Shown here: positions 1 through 12,404 of the stretch, one piece after another
Numbering within the stretch: the stretch's first letter is position 1
Layout of the letters: each line of letters opens with the position of its first letter
Assembly (NCBI GenBank): GCA_958450365.1
Contig: CAUEEP010000887.1
Span: 434,001 to 498,000 of the forward strand
Direction: 5' to 3'
From: Mesorhabditis belari
Taxonomy: Eukaryota > Nematoda > Chromadorea > Rhabditida > Rhabditidae
Length of the DNA: 64,000 bases
Program-made: the position numbers and the translations under genes
The notes under the pieces: generated by a model
The model's input: the letters and a program-made list of their open reading frames with translations, nothing else
Database searches by the model: none
Told to the model about the DNA's origin: nothing

Positions 1-1905
1 TTTTATTATCATTTTTAAAGCCTCTCCAATTCTTCTCAATCAGTATTTTAGCATCAGAATCTAAGCGTTTCATTCAGCTTCAGCGAAAAAATCAAGCTTC
101 AGCAAAATCAAGCTTCAGCGAAATCAAGCTTCAGCGAAATCAAGCTTCAGCGAAATCAAGCTTCGGCGAAATCAAGCTTCGGCGAAATCAAGCTTCGGCG
201 AAAGCTTTCTTTCGAGCACATTCAAATCCTAATCTTGAATTCTTGAAAAAGCTCATTATTTGACAGAATCAAGCTCACTATTAAATCGATTCGGAATCAG
301 CGTCAAATTGGCGAGTCAAAAACTCTCGAATCCGAGTCAAAAACTCTCCAATCTCCTATTTTACAAATTTCACCTTGACTTCAAGCCCTTACCCAATCAA
401 AAAGTGATAGCATAGCATAAAAGCTTTACCCTATTTAATACAATTAGGCTTTAACCTAAAGAGGCTTAACGGTAATTTAAATAAACTATAAACTGTAGCT
501 AAACTTTAAACTCTAGAAGTACTCTAAAAGTACTTTAAAAGTACTCTAAAAGTACTCTAATAGTACTCTAAACTAACTTTAAACTAAACTTTAAACTAAC
601 TTTAAACTAAACTTTAAACTAAACTTTAAACTAACTTTAAACTAAACTTTAAACTAACTTTAAACTAATTTTAAACTAACTTTAAACTAACTTTAAACTA
701 ACTTTAAACTAATTTTAAACTAATTTTAAACTAATTTTAAACTAAACTCTTACGGTTATGATGACAAGAATCTAGCTATCACGAGCTTGTTATCGCTAAA
801 CTCTACTTTAATTCAATCATCCCGAAATTAGCGAATTGCCTTCTTGAGTTCCACTTTAAAATTAGCATATGTAATTGGAAAGAAATGGAAGAAATGAAGA
901 TAGAAGAAGAAGGAAGAAGAAGAAAGAAAAAGAAAGAAGAGGAAGAAGAAGAAGAAAGTAGAAGATAGAAGAAGGGGAAGAAGAAGAAAGAAGAAGAAAG
1001 AAGAAGAAAGAAGAAGAAGAAAGAAGAAGAAAGAAGGAGAAAGAAGGAGAAAGAAGAAGAAGAAGAAGAAGAAGAAGAAGAAGAAGAAGAAGAAAAAGAA
1101 GAGAAATATCCAAAAGTATTTCTCTCTTTTCTTCGAGATCTCTTGCGAGAAGTGTCCCGTTTAAGCTAAAGAAGAGGACATTCGCCCTTTTTCTCGAGAG
1201 ATTAGCACACATGTTTTAGATAGATTCTTGGGTACTTTTGGAGATTTGAGTGAAGTACTTGTAGGGGATTTCGGCCCAAAGTCATCAACAACTCGTTTAA
1301 CTAATTACTCATGAATAACATAACTATCGGTACAATTTCTGTACTATTTGTACAATTTCTGTACTATTTGTACAATAATTTCATTTCTCTGACAGATTTG
1401 TAAAAGCTTTACCCTGTAAAAACTTTATTTATAGAAATTCATGTTTATAAAAAGATAAATTTGAGGTAATTTTCTTCAAAAAACTCCTTTGTTTCTAATT
1501 GTTTTAAGAGAATTTTCTCAAAATAAAGCAAGAAATCTGTTTCATTGATCGGCTGTGATCGGTTGTGGTCGGCTGTGATCGGTTGTGGTCGGCTGTGATC
1601 GGCTGTGGTCGGCTGTGATCGGCTGTGATCGGTTGTGGTCGGCTGTGATCGGCTATGATCAGCTGTAATCGGCTGTGATCGGCTGTGATCAGCTGTAATC
1701 GGCTATGATCGGCTGTGGTCGGCTGTGGTCGGCTGTGATCGGCTGTGGTCGGCTGTGATCAGCTGTAATCAGTTGTAACCGGCTGTGATCAGCTGTAATC
1801 GGCTGTAACCGGCTGTGATCATCCAAATTTCACATTGAATCACACGATTTTCAATCCTTGATGATCTTTTTTTCGAAAATCTTCGCAACCATTTGCACAT
1901 TTCAG
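1..1905. other. Repeat-rich flank with no recognisable gene
   Basis: No exon-like open frame with splice signals is visible. The stretch holds four satellites: a 16-bp AGCTTCAGCGAAATCA-type array (about 76-204), ACTTTAAACTA/AAGTACTCTA arrays (about 484-745), a purine-only GAA/GAAGAA tract (about 874-1107) and a 10-bp GGCTGTGATC array (about 1546-1820). The serine/leucine-rich open frame over the purine tract is only the translation of GAA repeats. The ATTCGGAATCAGCGT word at about 288 belongs to the dispersed module seen beside the tRNA-like repeats. Confidence 0.8.
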
Positions 1906-3089
1906 TTCAAGTATTTCTAAATGCGATGACCCAGGAGTACGAGTGGACAACGCGACCAACGACGAATCTCTCGAATGACGAATATCCGTGCTATGCGGCG
2001 CCGATCTTCAACAGCCAACAACGAGTGAATTTTTGCAAAAACAACGATAAAATAAGGAAATTGTCCTTTAAAAAAGAGAATTTAGAATAGTTTCGTCTTT
2101 TTGTTCATTGTTAACGTCCATTTTGTTGATAGTTTTACGCGTCCCGTTCCTTTTGCCATTGGCTAACTTTGAGCTCAAATTTCTTGGTGTTGAGCTGTCC
2201 ATTTTCAATGTTTTTACTACCATTAGATTTGTCTAGTCTTTCTCTATCGATTGACATAAAAACTATTTATATTAGACAAGCCAACACCAAGAAATTTGAG
2301 CTGAAAGTTAGCCAATAACAAAAGGTGCGTATAAGACCGTCGCCCCTTTGAGCTCAATTATCTTTTTGTTGAGCTGTCCAATTTCAATGTTTTTATCACC
2401 AATAGATTTGCCAAGTCTTTCTCTATCGATTGATATAAAAACTATTTAAATTGGACAACCCAGTGCCAAGAAATTTGAGCTCAAAGTTAGCCAATGACAA
2501 AAGAGGCGGGGCGACGGATCCTTTTGCCATTAGCTAACTTTAAGCTCAAATTTCTTGGTGTTAACTTGTCCAATTTAAATAGTTTTTGTATCAATCGATA
2601 GAGAAAGACTAGGCAAATCTATTGGTAGTAAAAATATTGAAATTGAACAACCGAACACCAAGATAATTGAGCTCAAAGTTGGGTTGCCAATGACAACTTT
2701 CTTTCGATGTGCTTTTAAGCTACAAGAAGCTAATGGAATTTAAAGAATATTATTTATTGGGTAATCAAGGCGTTTAAAAAGTTCTAATCTTTAGAATCAA
2801 AGCAGCAATCGGCCGGAAGAGCACGAGTACAAGACGCCAAGGGATTTCGCACTCGGCGCGCACAGTCCTGTTCGATTGAGGGTTGGGAATTCTTGGGTTT
2901 ATTTGAAAAAACGAGAAAGAAAGAGAAAAAAGAGATTTATGCAATGAATTAACAAACAAAAAGAAAGCTTTTAGTAAATGAATCTTTTTAGGTAGCTGAT
3001 TTGAATTGTAATATTCCGTTGGGCAGAGATTCGTCGACTTGCCGCCCGCAAAGCACTCTCTATTTGCCGTATAAAAAGAAAAAGAAAAG
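1906..3089 (+). CDS. Probable 5' exons (cytoplasmic tail) of the neprilysin-like gene
   Basis: Two exon-like segments share a frame. Exon A (1906-2024) follows a CATTTCAG acceptor, has its first in-frame ATG at 1926 (MTQEYEWTTRPTTN...) and ends at CGA|gtgaat in phase 0. Exon B (2992-3089) follows CTTTTTAG, opens in phase 0 (VADLNCNIPLGRDSS...), ends in a KKKKK stretch and leaves two bases. The transmembrane exon at 19243 needs exactly two incoming bases, so the join would read KKKKKRRLCGPLSRLEVF. That places a polybasic cluster just before the membrane helix, as expected for a type II M13 peptidase. A short ATG CGA TGA overlaps the main ATG at 1921. The intron between A and B holds fold-back repeats. 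The link across 16 kb is inferred from phase and composition only; the exons could belong to another gene. Confidence 0.5.
2130..2700. repeat. Cluster of fold-back repeats (GC-stem/TATCGATTG family)
   Basis: Three partly inverted copies of a segment run TTGGCTAACTTTGAGCTC ... TCTCTATCGATTGATA ... AAGAAATTTGAGC. Related copies with a GC-rich stem lie in the introns of the DNPH1 gene (36965-38200). This is a non-coding, MITE-like element inside the first intron of the putative NEP 5' region. Confidence 0.75.
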
Positions 3090-3164
3090 GTTTGTAGGGG
3101 AAATAAGCAGGAGAAATGTCAAAAACTTTCGAGAAAAAAGTCTGATTCTAGAGTTCGGCAAACA

Positions 3165-3848
3165 AAACCAAACCCAAAACAGACCAAAACCAAAACCAAA
3201 ACAGACCAAAACCAAACCAAAACAAACCAAAACAGACCAAAACCAAACCCAAAACAGCCCAAAACCAAACCCAAAACAGCCCAAAACCAAAACCAAAACC
3301 AAAACAAACCAAAACAAACCAAAACAAACCAAAACAGCCCAAAACCAAACCCAAAACAGACCAAAACCAAACCCAAAACAGACCAAAACCAAAACCAAAA
3401 CCAAAACAAACCAAAACAAACCAAAACCAAACCAAAACCAAACCCAAAACAGACCAAAACCAAAACCAAAACCAAAACAAACCAAAACAAACCAAAACCA
3501 AACCCAAAACAGACCAAAACCAAAACAAACCAAAACTCAATTTGCATATAAATTAACATGTAAATTTAAAATTGTAAAATGCAAATTTGCCTTTCACTTT
3601 TTCTCACTCCACAAAATCTCGCGGCCGAAAAAAGGACCAAAACACGACCTCGAAATTTCGAAACAAAAAATAGCCTATGGGATAGATTTTTGGATGCTGA
3701 TTTCAAATCTGCAAACAGATTTTCGCTAGCTCCTCCCAGTCGCGAGATATTGGCGAGTTTTGGTTAGTTTTGGTTTTGGTTTTGGTTCGTTTTGGTTTTG
3801 GTTTTGTTATGGTTTTGGTTTTGGTAGTTTTGGTTTTGGTTAAGTTTT
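3165..3848. repeat. CCAAAAC satellite and its inverted GTTTTGG counterpart
   Basis: A CCAAAAC/CCAAACC array occupies about 3165-3536. A reverse-complementary GTTTTGG array occupies about 3757-3848, with about 220 bp of AT-rich DNA between them. The 130-242 aa open frames here are translations of the repeat, not genes. Confidence 0.85.
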
Positions 3849-3954
3849 GTTTTCCGAAGTCTATCTGATTCTACTAAAAGCTATTAAAAGTTTGATGTTT
3901 GATTGATTTCCAATTGAATCCAACCTCTAGTTTATCTAGAAAATCTTCAGCTTC

Positions 3955-5482
3955 TGATTCAAGCCTTTTAATTGAAGCCTTTTAATTGAAGCCTTTTAAT
4001 TCAAGCCTTTTAATTGAGGCCTTTTAATTGAAGCCTTTTAATTGAAGCCTTTATTCAAGCCTTTTAATTGAGGCCTTTTAATTCAAGCCTTTATTCAAGC
4101 CTTTAATTCAGGCCTTTATTCAAGCCTTGATTCAAACCTTTATTCAAGTCTTTATTCAAGCCTTTTAATTCAAGCCTTTTAATTTTAAATTAATCCGATC
4201 ACTCTGCTTTACTCTAGTTTATCTCTTCAGTGTTTAGTAGAGCTTTAAAACTTCTTTTTGTAAAACTTCTTTTTTATAACTCCTCCTTTATCCCAAGTCT
4301 TGTCTTGAGTTTATTTAAAAAACCTTTTCATTTCATGATGTTCTTTTAAATTAATCCAATCACTCTGTATTGATAAAAGTTGACAGAATAAGTAAAAAAA
4401 GAAAAATGGAAAAGAAAAATGAAAAAGAAAATTAAGGAAAGAAAAGTTTTTCTTTGATGAGAAAAGAAAAGAGGAAAGCTTTTAGATGTTTTAAAGAAAA
4501 AAAAATGGAGGATGGGGCTTTTCCTAATTACGGAAGACGGGGAATCGAGGGAATGGATAGGCAAGGGTAAAGAATAGAAAGAACTTCTATTTCTTTACTT
4601 TTTTTTGAGTTTTTAATGTTTTTCTTGTCTTTTGATGCTTTTGATGGTTTTAAATTGGTTCTAGAGATTCTAGAGAATCTAGAGTTTCTAGAGTTCTAGA
4701 GTTCTAGAGATTCTAGAGTTCCAGAGTTCTAGAGATTCTAGAGATTCTAGAGTTCTAGAGTTCTAGAGTTCTAGAGAATCTAGAGATTCTAGAGAATCTA
4801 GAGATTCTAGAGAATCTAGAGAATCTATGATCTATTATCATAGCTTTTCTGAAGAAGTATTATGATAGCTGCTTGAAGGAGTATTATCATAGCTTCCTCA
4901 AGCAGTATCATCATATCTTTCTGAAGTAGTATTATCATATCTTTCTCAAGCAGTATTATCAGATCTTTCTGGAAACGCTGAGTTTACGATAGCTTTCTGT
5001 AAGCAGAACGCTTTAAAGCTTAAAGCCTAGCTCAAAGCCTAGCTTAAAGCCTAGCTCAAAGCCTAGCTCAAAGCCTAGCTTAAACCCTAGCTCAAAGCCT
5101 AGCTTAAAGCCTAGCTTAAAGCCTAGCTTAAAGCTTAGCTTAAAGCTTAGCTTAAAGCCTAGCTCAAAGCCTAGCTTAAACCCTAGCTCAAAGCCTAGCT
5201 TAAAGCCTAGCTTAAAGCCTAGCTTAAAGCCTAGCTTAAAGCTTAGCTTAAAGCCTAGCTCAAAGCCTAGCTTAAACCCTAGCTCAAAGCCTAGCTTAAA
5301 GCCTAGCTCAAAGCCTAGCTCAAAGCCTAGCTCAAAGCCTAGCTTAAACCCTAGCTCAAAGCCTAGCTCAAAGCCTAGCTTAAAGCCTAGCTCAAAGTCT
5401 AGCTCAAAGCCTAGCTCAAAGCCTAGCTTAAAGCCTAAATCCTAAAGCCTAAAGCCTAGCTTAAAGCCTAAAGCCTAGCTTA
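3955..5482. repeat. Four successive minisatellites
   Basis: In order: AAGCCTTTTAATTG-type 14-mers (about 3955-4190); a mixed AT-rich stretch; TCTAGAGATTCTAGAGAA arrays (about 4660-4828); TATTATCATAGCTTTCT-type repeats (about 4840-4985); and a long 12-bp AAAGCCTAGCTC/T array of roughly 38 units (about 5010-5482). All lie in the presumed 16 kb intron. Confidence 0.85.
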
Positions 5483-7300
5483 AGAGAAAGAAGAGAGATT
5501 TATTCAAGAATGAAATCCATTTAAACACTGTATTGAACCTTTGAATTGAACCCATTTCTCTTGTCGTGCTAAGCAAGATCAAAATCAAGCTTAAATCTTT
5601 GGCTCTATCCCTGCTTATGCTTTGTATATCAAGAAAAAGTTTTGTCCAACTATTAAACCAATGAAAAGGGTTGATTGGATGAAGTTTTCTCTTTCAAAGT
5701 TTTTCTTTTCCTTTCCATTCCACACTTTCCTTTCAATTGAACCCATTTCTCTTGTCGATCTGTTGCTATTCATGAGTTTTCTGTTTCTTTTAGAATTTAA
5801 ATTGAAACCATTACTTGAATACGAATTAAATGGATCTTTTTGTAGTCAACAAAACACTTTTTTTCATAATAGAGTTCAACTTTATGTACTTTGAATGCTT
5901 TTAAGAATGAGAATTCATGGAATTCATGAAAGCCATCGAAATCATTAAATTCATTGAATTCAATAGGTTCTAGATCGAGATCGGTGGCTTTCTAGATCGA
6001 AAAGATGAGCTGAACTTCTAGATGAGCTAAACTAAGTCAAAACCAAGCTAGCAACCTTAGTTTTGACTTAAATCCAGGTATAAACCTTGGTTTTGACTTA
6101 AATTCAGATCTGACTGGGTCTGACTGGGTTTGACTAGGTCTGACTGGATCTGACTTGGGTCTGGCTGGATCTGACTGAGTCTAATTGGGTCTGACTGGGT
6201 CTGACTAGGTCTAGCCTGGGTCTGACTGAGTCTGACTGAGTCTGACGGGCGACTGGGTTTACTAGGTCACTGGACGACTGGGTCGGCGGATCTGACTGAG
6301 TCTAATTGGGTCTGACTGGGTCTGACTAGGTCTAGCCTGGGTCTGACTGAGTCTGACTGAGTCTGACGGAGTCTGACTGGGTTTGACTAGGTCTGACTGG
6401 ATCTGACTTGGGTCTGGCTGGATCTGACTGAGTCTAACTGGGTCTGACTGGGTCTGACCTGGGTCTGACTGAGTCTGACGGAGTCTGACTGGGTCTGACT
6501 AGGTCTAGCCTGGGTCTGACTGAGTCTGACTGAGTCTGACTGAGTCTGCCTGAGTCTGACAGGGTCTGACGGGATCTGACCTGGGTCTGACTCAATTCCA
6601 ATCCAATATCTAAGGCATCGAAAGACAAACCAGAACCGAGCCTTAAGCCAGATTTGTCAAAGCCAGATTTTTTTTAAGCTTCAAAGCGTAAAATCCAGGA
6701 AAATCACCTTTAAAACAACGATGAACAAGAGGCTTTTGCTTTGCGAGCTTTAGATCTCGATCATTTACTCAATTTCAATCACTTTTTCTCAAAAAACCCA
6801 TCATTCTTTCCACATTCAACATTTGCCTTTTTGGCTTCTCTCTTCCCCATTTCCCCTTTATCCTGTCGATTTTGGCCCAAATATGCAAATGATCTATTTG
6901 GACCGGGTGCTCCTTTTCCTCTTTCGTTTTACTCTTTCGCTTTCCTCTTTCGCTTTCCTCTTTCGTTTTCCTTTATCTGAATCCATTTTCAACGACCAAG
7001 ATGAATCGTTTAGTCACTTCCTTCTATTCCTATGTTTCTTTAGATTCTTCTTCCTTGATCTTATTTCTTTAGAGAGTCATCGTTGGAGAGTCATCAGCGT
7101 TAGAGAGTCTCGAGTTTCAAAGAGATTCAGTGACTAATGATCCGATCTGATCTAATGATCTGTTCTGCTCTAATGACTGATCTAATGATCCAATCTGATC
7201 TAATGACTGATCTAATGATCTGCTTGATCGAGTGATTTGATCTAATGATCCAATCTAATCTAATGACTGATCTAATGATTTTATTGTGACCGTCTATATG
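5483..7300. repeat. AT-rich spacer, TCTGACTGGG satellite and TGATCTAA satellite
   Basis: 5483-6103 is AT-rich with no recognised gene. A 10-bp TCTGACTGGG/TCTGACTGAG array fills about 6104-6600. The next stretch (6600-7136) is pyrimidine-rich and gives hydrophobic spurious ORFs. A TGATCTAATGATC array occupies about 7137-7285. I see no exon signals. Confidence 0.75.
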
Positions 7301-7484
7301 ATCCAGTATCAAGTTTTCATCCTTACATCAGTCTTTCAGTTCTGCTACTTTTAAGTACATAAGCAACAATTGCTTATTTCTTGGGGTTGAGCAGACCTGG
7401 TTCAATAGCTTTCAAAGAGCTTAGTTCTGCTTAGATCAGGACCGAGAGCCTAATTTCTTCAACTTCTTCAACCTCTTCAACACA

Positions 7485-8450
7485 GAACACACAAATTTTA
7501 AGCGAAACTACTAAGTGTATCTTTTTGGAAATCTGGATATAAGCTTGATTTTTGATTCTCTACAACTTTTCCATTGACACCAAAATGGGTTTCTTTTGAA
7601 GAAAGTGCTCAAACCGGGACATATGACAATAGCCGGCAGTTTTCAATTCACCAACCCAATAGATTGAGATTAGCCTTGATTTTTGGGGAGAAGTCAATGT
7701 CCAATTTGAAGATTCGGAGCCGGCCAGAGTAGTTTGGCAAAGGGAGAGGGAAGGGGGTTATGTAAAAGCCCTGCATCAGACGACGAGCGATTACGCGGCC
7801 GCACGAAGAACACACAGAACACACAAATTTTAAGCGAAACTACTAAGTGTACCTTTTTGGAAATCTGGATATAAGCTTGATTTTTGATTCTCTACAACTT
7901 GTCTATTGACACCAAAATGGGTTTCTTTTGAAGAAAGTGCTCAAACTGCCACATATGACAATAGCCGGCAGTTTTCAATTCCCCAACCCAATATATCGAC
8001 TATTTTAACGATTATTTGATGAAGGATGAAATAACGCATCGAATGACACCAAAAACAACTTAAAATATAATATTCATGCAAAATCAAATATTGGTCAAAA
8101 TACGGCTGAAAAAATGAAAAAAAGAGCCGTACAGTAAGGCAGAAAGACAGACAGAAAGACAGACAGAAAGACAGACAGAAAGACAGACAGAAAGACAGAC
8201 AGAAAGACAGACAGATACCGTAACCCCCCTCCCCCTCCTTTTCCGTCGTTTCATCTGTGAAAATTCGTAAATTTGGTATTTCTTGAAAACCAGTTTTTGA
8301 ATCGTTCTGAATATTTGGATATAGGCTTGTTTTTTGATTCTCTACAACTTTTCCATTGACACCAAAATGGGTTTCTTTTGAAGAAAGTGCTCAAACTGTC
8401 ACATATGACAATAGCTCGCAGTTTTCAATTCACCAATCCAACAGTAGCCT
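7485..8450. repeat. Three direct copies of a ~170-bp dispersed repeat with an AGAC microsatellite
   Basis: The segment containing TTTTTGATTCTCTACAACTT and GGGTTTCTTTTGAAGAAAGT occurs at about 7485-7665, 7811-7990 and 8300-8440. The first two copies are nearly identical, and the third has a diverged start. An (AGACAGACAGAA)n microsatellite lies at about 8132-8216. It looks like a segmental duplication of a transposon end; the family is not recognised. Confidence 0.75.
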
Positions 8451-9066
8451 TTTTGTCATTTCAATGGCTTTTCTTTAGCCCATCTTTAGCCCAAACATCA
8501 AAATTTCTAACTGAAACTGAATCGAATCTCTTGTTGTGACTCTTGAATCGAAATAAAAGTGAAAGATTGGCAACAAGTGTTCTTGGGAGAAAAAGTGCGA
8601 TTGACAATCGATCAAATGAAAAGACACGGGAGGGAAACGGGGAAATGGGGAAATGGGAAAATCGGGAAATGTTGGCCCAAGGGAAAGATTAAAGAAAGAA
8701 AGAGTTTGTAATCAATTTTCAGCAAATTCAAGAACATTTGTTCTACAAGCTCGGGTTTACGAAAAAACCTTTGAGATCACGTGTCGCATCTCAAATCTCG
8801 GCTGGTTTATTGGCTCATTTTAGAGTCTTAGACAGTTTTTGAAGCTTTTTAAACGGCATCCACAGTTTTCTGCTGTACTTTTCTTTACAAAGTACTGTAA
8901 ATTGCATACGCTATGCTATAGTAATTCTATAAAATCCTCATTATTTCCAATATAGTCTAGAGATTTAGTCTAGAAATGTTTTTGCACGAAATTCTCTTCA
9001 ATAAACTACAATAAACCTTATTTTCATTAAAAACCATTGCAAACATTATCAACTTTATTAAATCAT

Positions 9067-9281
9067 TTTAAGACTTTATTTAATTGTACTTTATTTAATT
9101 GTACTTTATTTAATTGTACTTTATTTAATTGTACTTTATTTAATTGTACTTTATTTAATTGTACTTTATTTAATTGTACTTTATTTAATTGTACTTTATT
9201 TAATTGTACTTTATTTAATTGTACTTTATTTAATTGTACTTTATTTAATTGTACTTTATTTAATTGTACTTTATTTAATTG
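9067..9281. repeat. Essentially perfect 15-bp minisatellite
   Basis: About 14 tandem copies of ACTTTATTTAATTGT show almost no divergence, implying recent expansion or active homogenisation. Because the unit is a multiple of three, one frame stays open and reads (FNCTL)n. There is no start context or splice context to support a gene. Confidence 0.9.
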
Positions 9282-9309
9282 CTTTCTTTCTCAAAACTTA
9301 TTTTTACCC

Positions 9310-9390
9310 AAAAAGGATCGAACTCGAGTCAAGCGACGAGGGGCTCGTTTTGTAGACGAGCCTCTTATCCACTACACCACCTTGTCATAT
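9310..9390 (-). repeat. tRNA-like sequence, copy 1
   Basis: On the minus strand the sequence GGTGGTGTAGTGGATAAG resembles a pol III A box and GAGTTCGATCC resembles a B box. The central part does not fold as a normal anticodon arm. A second copy follows at 9510-9572. More likely a tRNA-derived repeat or pseudogene than a functional tRNA. Confidence 0.55.
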
Positions 9391-9509
9391 CAGAGACCCG
9401 TCAGAAAATCGTTATAAACCCCGTTATCAAGCTCGATTTCACTCGAAATTTTCCCATTTTCATCCAAAAAAACTTAAAACAGGCTTAAGAAAGCTATTTT
9501 ACAAAAGCG

Positions 9510-9572
9510 AGTAAGGCGATGAGGGGGCTGGTTTTGTAGACGAGCCTCTTATCCACTACACCACCGTGTCAC
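9510..9572 (-). repeat. tRNA-like sequence, copy 2
   Basis: The minus-strand A-box-like GGTGGTGTAGTGGATAAG and the flanking GAGGCTCGTCTACAAAA match copy 1 about 190 bp away. The B box is degenerate. The two copies share following sequence (AAAATCGTTA...), so the unit was duplicated in tandem. Confidence 0.5.
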
Positions 9573-9829
9573 ATCGTTAGAAAATCGTTAAAAACCCCGT
9601 GAGAGAGCCGTTATCAAGCGCGATTTGACTCGAAATTTTCATTCAAAAAAAAATGAAAACAGAAAGCTATTTTATTTTAGGAAAGCTATTTTACAAAAGC
9701 AAATAAAGCATAAAGCATAAAGCAAATAAAGCAAAACAGATTCGGAATCAGCGTTTAATTCTGCGTCGAATCATTTATAACTTTTCTCATCCTACTGTTC
9801 GCTTTCTCTTGTTAACTCAAAATCTAACT

Positions 9830-9966
9830 AGTTTACCCTCGGGGTCCAAAAGGCCATACGCCCGGCAGACGTGCGCACTAACCACTACACCACCGAGGCT
9901 GTTGACTGAAGACGTTGACTGAAGACGTTGACTGAAGACGTTGACTGAAGACGTTGACTGAAGACA
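9830..9966 (-). repeat. tRNA-like sequence, copy 3, beside a TTGACTGAAGAC array
   Basis: The minus strand reads GCCTCGGTGGTGTAGTGGTT, an A-box-like start, then a tRNA-sized body ending near 9838. It is bracketed by the dispersed ATTCGGAATCAGCGT-type word at about 9730 and about 10047. A 12-bp GTTGACTGAAGAC array (about 9899-9966) abuts it. Confidence 0.5.
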
Positions 9967-10371
9967 GTCGCTCTCAAAAAGAGACCCAAAAAACTTATAT
10001 GCCAAAGATCTCGCGATAGAGAAGCGTTTAGCAAAAACTGATTGCCGATTCAGAATCAGCGTGAAAAACTGCATCAGATAGGCTATTTGTCGAGTCAAAA
10101 GCCACGATAAGTTAACAACATTTCCTAGTTAGTCTGCGAAAAGTGTGCTCGCGTACTTTTTCTTGTGCTTCTCTTGTCCTTTTTCTCTTTGTTTCCAATT
10201 TCCAGGCCACTCTCACCATTTTCTCCACCAGAAAGCCAGAAATTGGGGGAATTTTTGTTGATTTCTCTTGACTCGAGTCCATGTTCGCGCACATTGTTTA
10301 CTCAAATGAGCACCATTGACGAAAGAACTTTGAAAGAGCTTTGAAAGAATGGGGGTGGTGCTAATAGAGGG

Positions 10372-12390
10372 GAAACGATTGGAATAGAGGAGTCGAATGG
10401 AATAGAGGAATCGAATGGAATAGAGGAATCGAGTCAATGGAGGGAATTCAAGTGTTGTTCAAGTGTTGTCTCAAATTTACAAATCCCATTTTGAAGCTTT
10501 AGTTTTCGACATTTGTGATTACGAAAAACTCTTGTTAACAATCATTTTTCTTTATTATCTTTCTCATTGTAAGCGAATATTTTTTGATAGGAATTGCGCG
10601 AATTCCGGCGATTTTTTGACAGGTTTTAGGCAAGAATAGTGTTGCGTTGAAGAAATTTTTTGACTTTCTATGCCTTTCTATGACTTTTTATTGAATTAAG
10701 CTGAAAAATAACAACTAATCTTCGAGTAGTGAGCCAGCTCTCTTGCCAGCCTGCCAGCCAGCCAGCCAGCCAAGCTAGCCAGCCAGCCAGCCATCCAGCT
10801 AGCCAGCCAGCCAGCCTGCCAGCCAGCCAGCCTGCCAGCCAGCCAGCTAGTCAGCCAACCAGCCAGCCAGCCAGCCAGCCAGCTAGCCAGCCAGCTAACC
10901 AGCCAGCCAGCCAGCTAACCAGCCAGCCAGCCAGCTAGCCAGCCAGCCAGCCAGCTTACAGCTCTCTAGTAGTAGTGAGCGTTGCCTAAATTCCTCGAAA
11001 TCTCGAAAACGGCTTATCAGAACCTATCGATGTGGGGTCGGAAAATGTAGCTGACGATGAGATCTCGTAACTGATTTGAGTGTTGAGCTTCTGTGTAAAG
11101 TTTGGAAGCCGTAAAATAGTCATCAACTCGGCTCGCCGAAGTGCACTACTATTAGAAAGAATATGGTATCTTTCCTAACAAAGATACCATATTCTCTGTT
11201 TAAGTTTAAGTTTAAGTTCAAGCTTAAGCTTAAGCTTAAGTTTAAGTTTAAAGTTAAGCTCAAGCTCAAGCTTAAACTTAAACTTGAACTTGAACTCGAA
11301 CTTGAACTTGAACTTAAGCTCAAGTTCAAGTTTAAGCTTAAGCTTAAGTTTATGCTTAAGCCTAAGTTCAAGTTCAAGCTCAAGCTCAAGTTCAAGCTTA
11401 AGCTCAAGCTCAAGCTTAAGTTCAAGCTCAAGTTCAAGCTCAAGCTTAAATTTAAGCTTAAAGTTTTCTTCAAACCTTTTCAAATTCTCCTTTACTTTAC
11501 GGTAAAAAGTTGAATGATATCAAAAAAGTGAAAAGATTTAGTGAAATTTAGTGAATTTTTCGCAAAATCATTATCAGCAGGGTTTTTTCTTCATCACTTT
11601 TCATTGAATTCGAATTTTTTTCTAAGAATTTCTTTCAAAATTTGATTCTTTCACTAAAATTTGATTCTTTCACTTCTTTCGTGATCAAGCTGTCAAGAGG
11701 CTCTTTTTCGATCGTTTATGTCTCGAAGCCGAAGAAAGAAACGAAATTCTTTCAATTCTTTCAAATCCAGTTCTCAACACAACTAAATACCTCAAATTTC
11801 GATGGTTTAGTCAGGAAATAGTCAGGAAAAACGTTTACAAAACGTTTTCAAAACGATTTTCTACGATTTAAAACGATTTTCTACGATTTATAAACGATTT
11901 TCTACCTTTTTCTCTCTTTTTTAAGGGTTTTTAAGGGATTTAAGGGATCTTTTCAATCTTTAAAACTATTCAAAAGCTAATTTCGGTCAATTTTCAGGGA
12001 TTTTAAGTCAAACTTTGTTTGAAATTGTTTGAAATTCGCTTAAAATTGTTGAAATTCGCTTAAAATTCTTGAATTTCACTTAAAATCCCTGAAATTTCAC
12101 TTAAAATCCTTGAATTCCGCTTAAAATTGTTGAATTTCACTTAAAATCCTTGAATTTCGCTTAAAATCCCTGAAAATTCACTTAAAATCCATGAAATTTC
12201 ACTTAAAATCCTTGAATTTCGCTTAAAATTGTTGAATTTCACTTAAAATCCCTGAAATTTCACTTAAAATCCTTGAAATCCACTTAAAATCCATGAAATT
12301 TCACTTAAAATCCCTGAAATTTCACTTAAAATCCTTGAAATTCACTTAAAATCCCTGAAAATTCACTTAAAATCCATGAAATTTCCCTTA
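10372..12390. repeat. Series of minisatellites (GAATGGAATAGAG, CCAG, AAGCTTAAGCTC, TTAAAATCCCTGAAATT)
   Basis: Distinct arrays occur at about 10372-10436, 10731-10955 (CCAGCCAG/CTAG tetramers), 11197-11463 (AAGCTT/AAGTTC hexamers) and 12010-12390 (17-18-mers with CACTTAAAATCCCTGAAA). Between them is AT-rich DNA without recognisable exons. ORFs such as the poly-SQPA or LKLK frames are repeat translations. Confidence 0.85.
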
Positions 12391-12404
12391 AATAAGCCTA
12401 TTAT

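Noticed and set aside
862..1212. 116-aa Leu/Ser-rich frame on the minus strand
   Set aside because: It is the translation of a GAA-type purine tract and has no splice or start context.
3060..3729. Four overlapping frames of 130-242 aa (NQTQNRPKPK and FGFGLFW types)
   Set aside because: All are different frames of the CCAAAAC satellite. Only the first ~30 codons on the plus strand (2992-3089) look like a real exon.
9037..9417. 126-aa (FNCTL)n protein
   Set aside because: An open frame produced by a 15-bp satellite whose unit length is divisible by three.
9310..9572. Functional tRNA genes
   Set aside because: A- and B-box-like words are present but acceptor stems do not pair and anticodon arms are not recognisable. 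A covariance-model search would be decisive.
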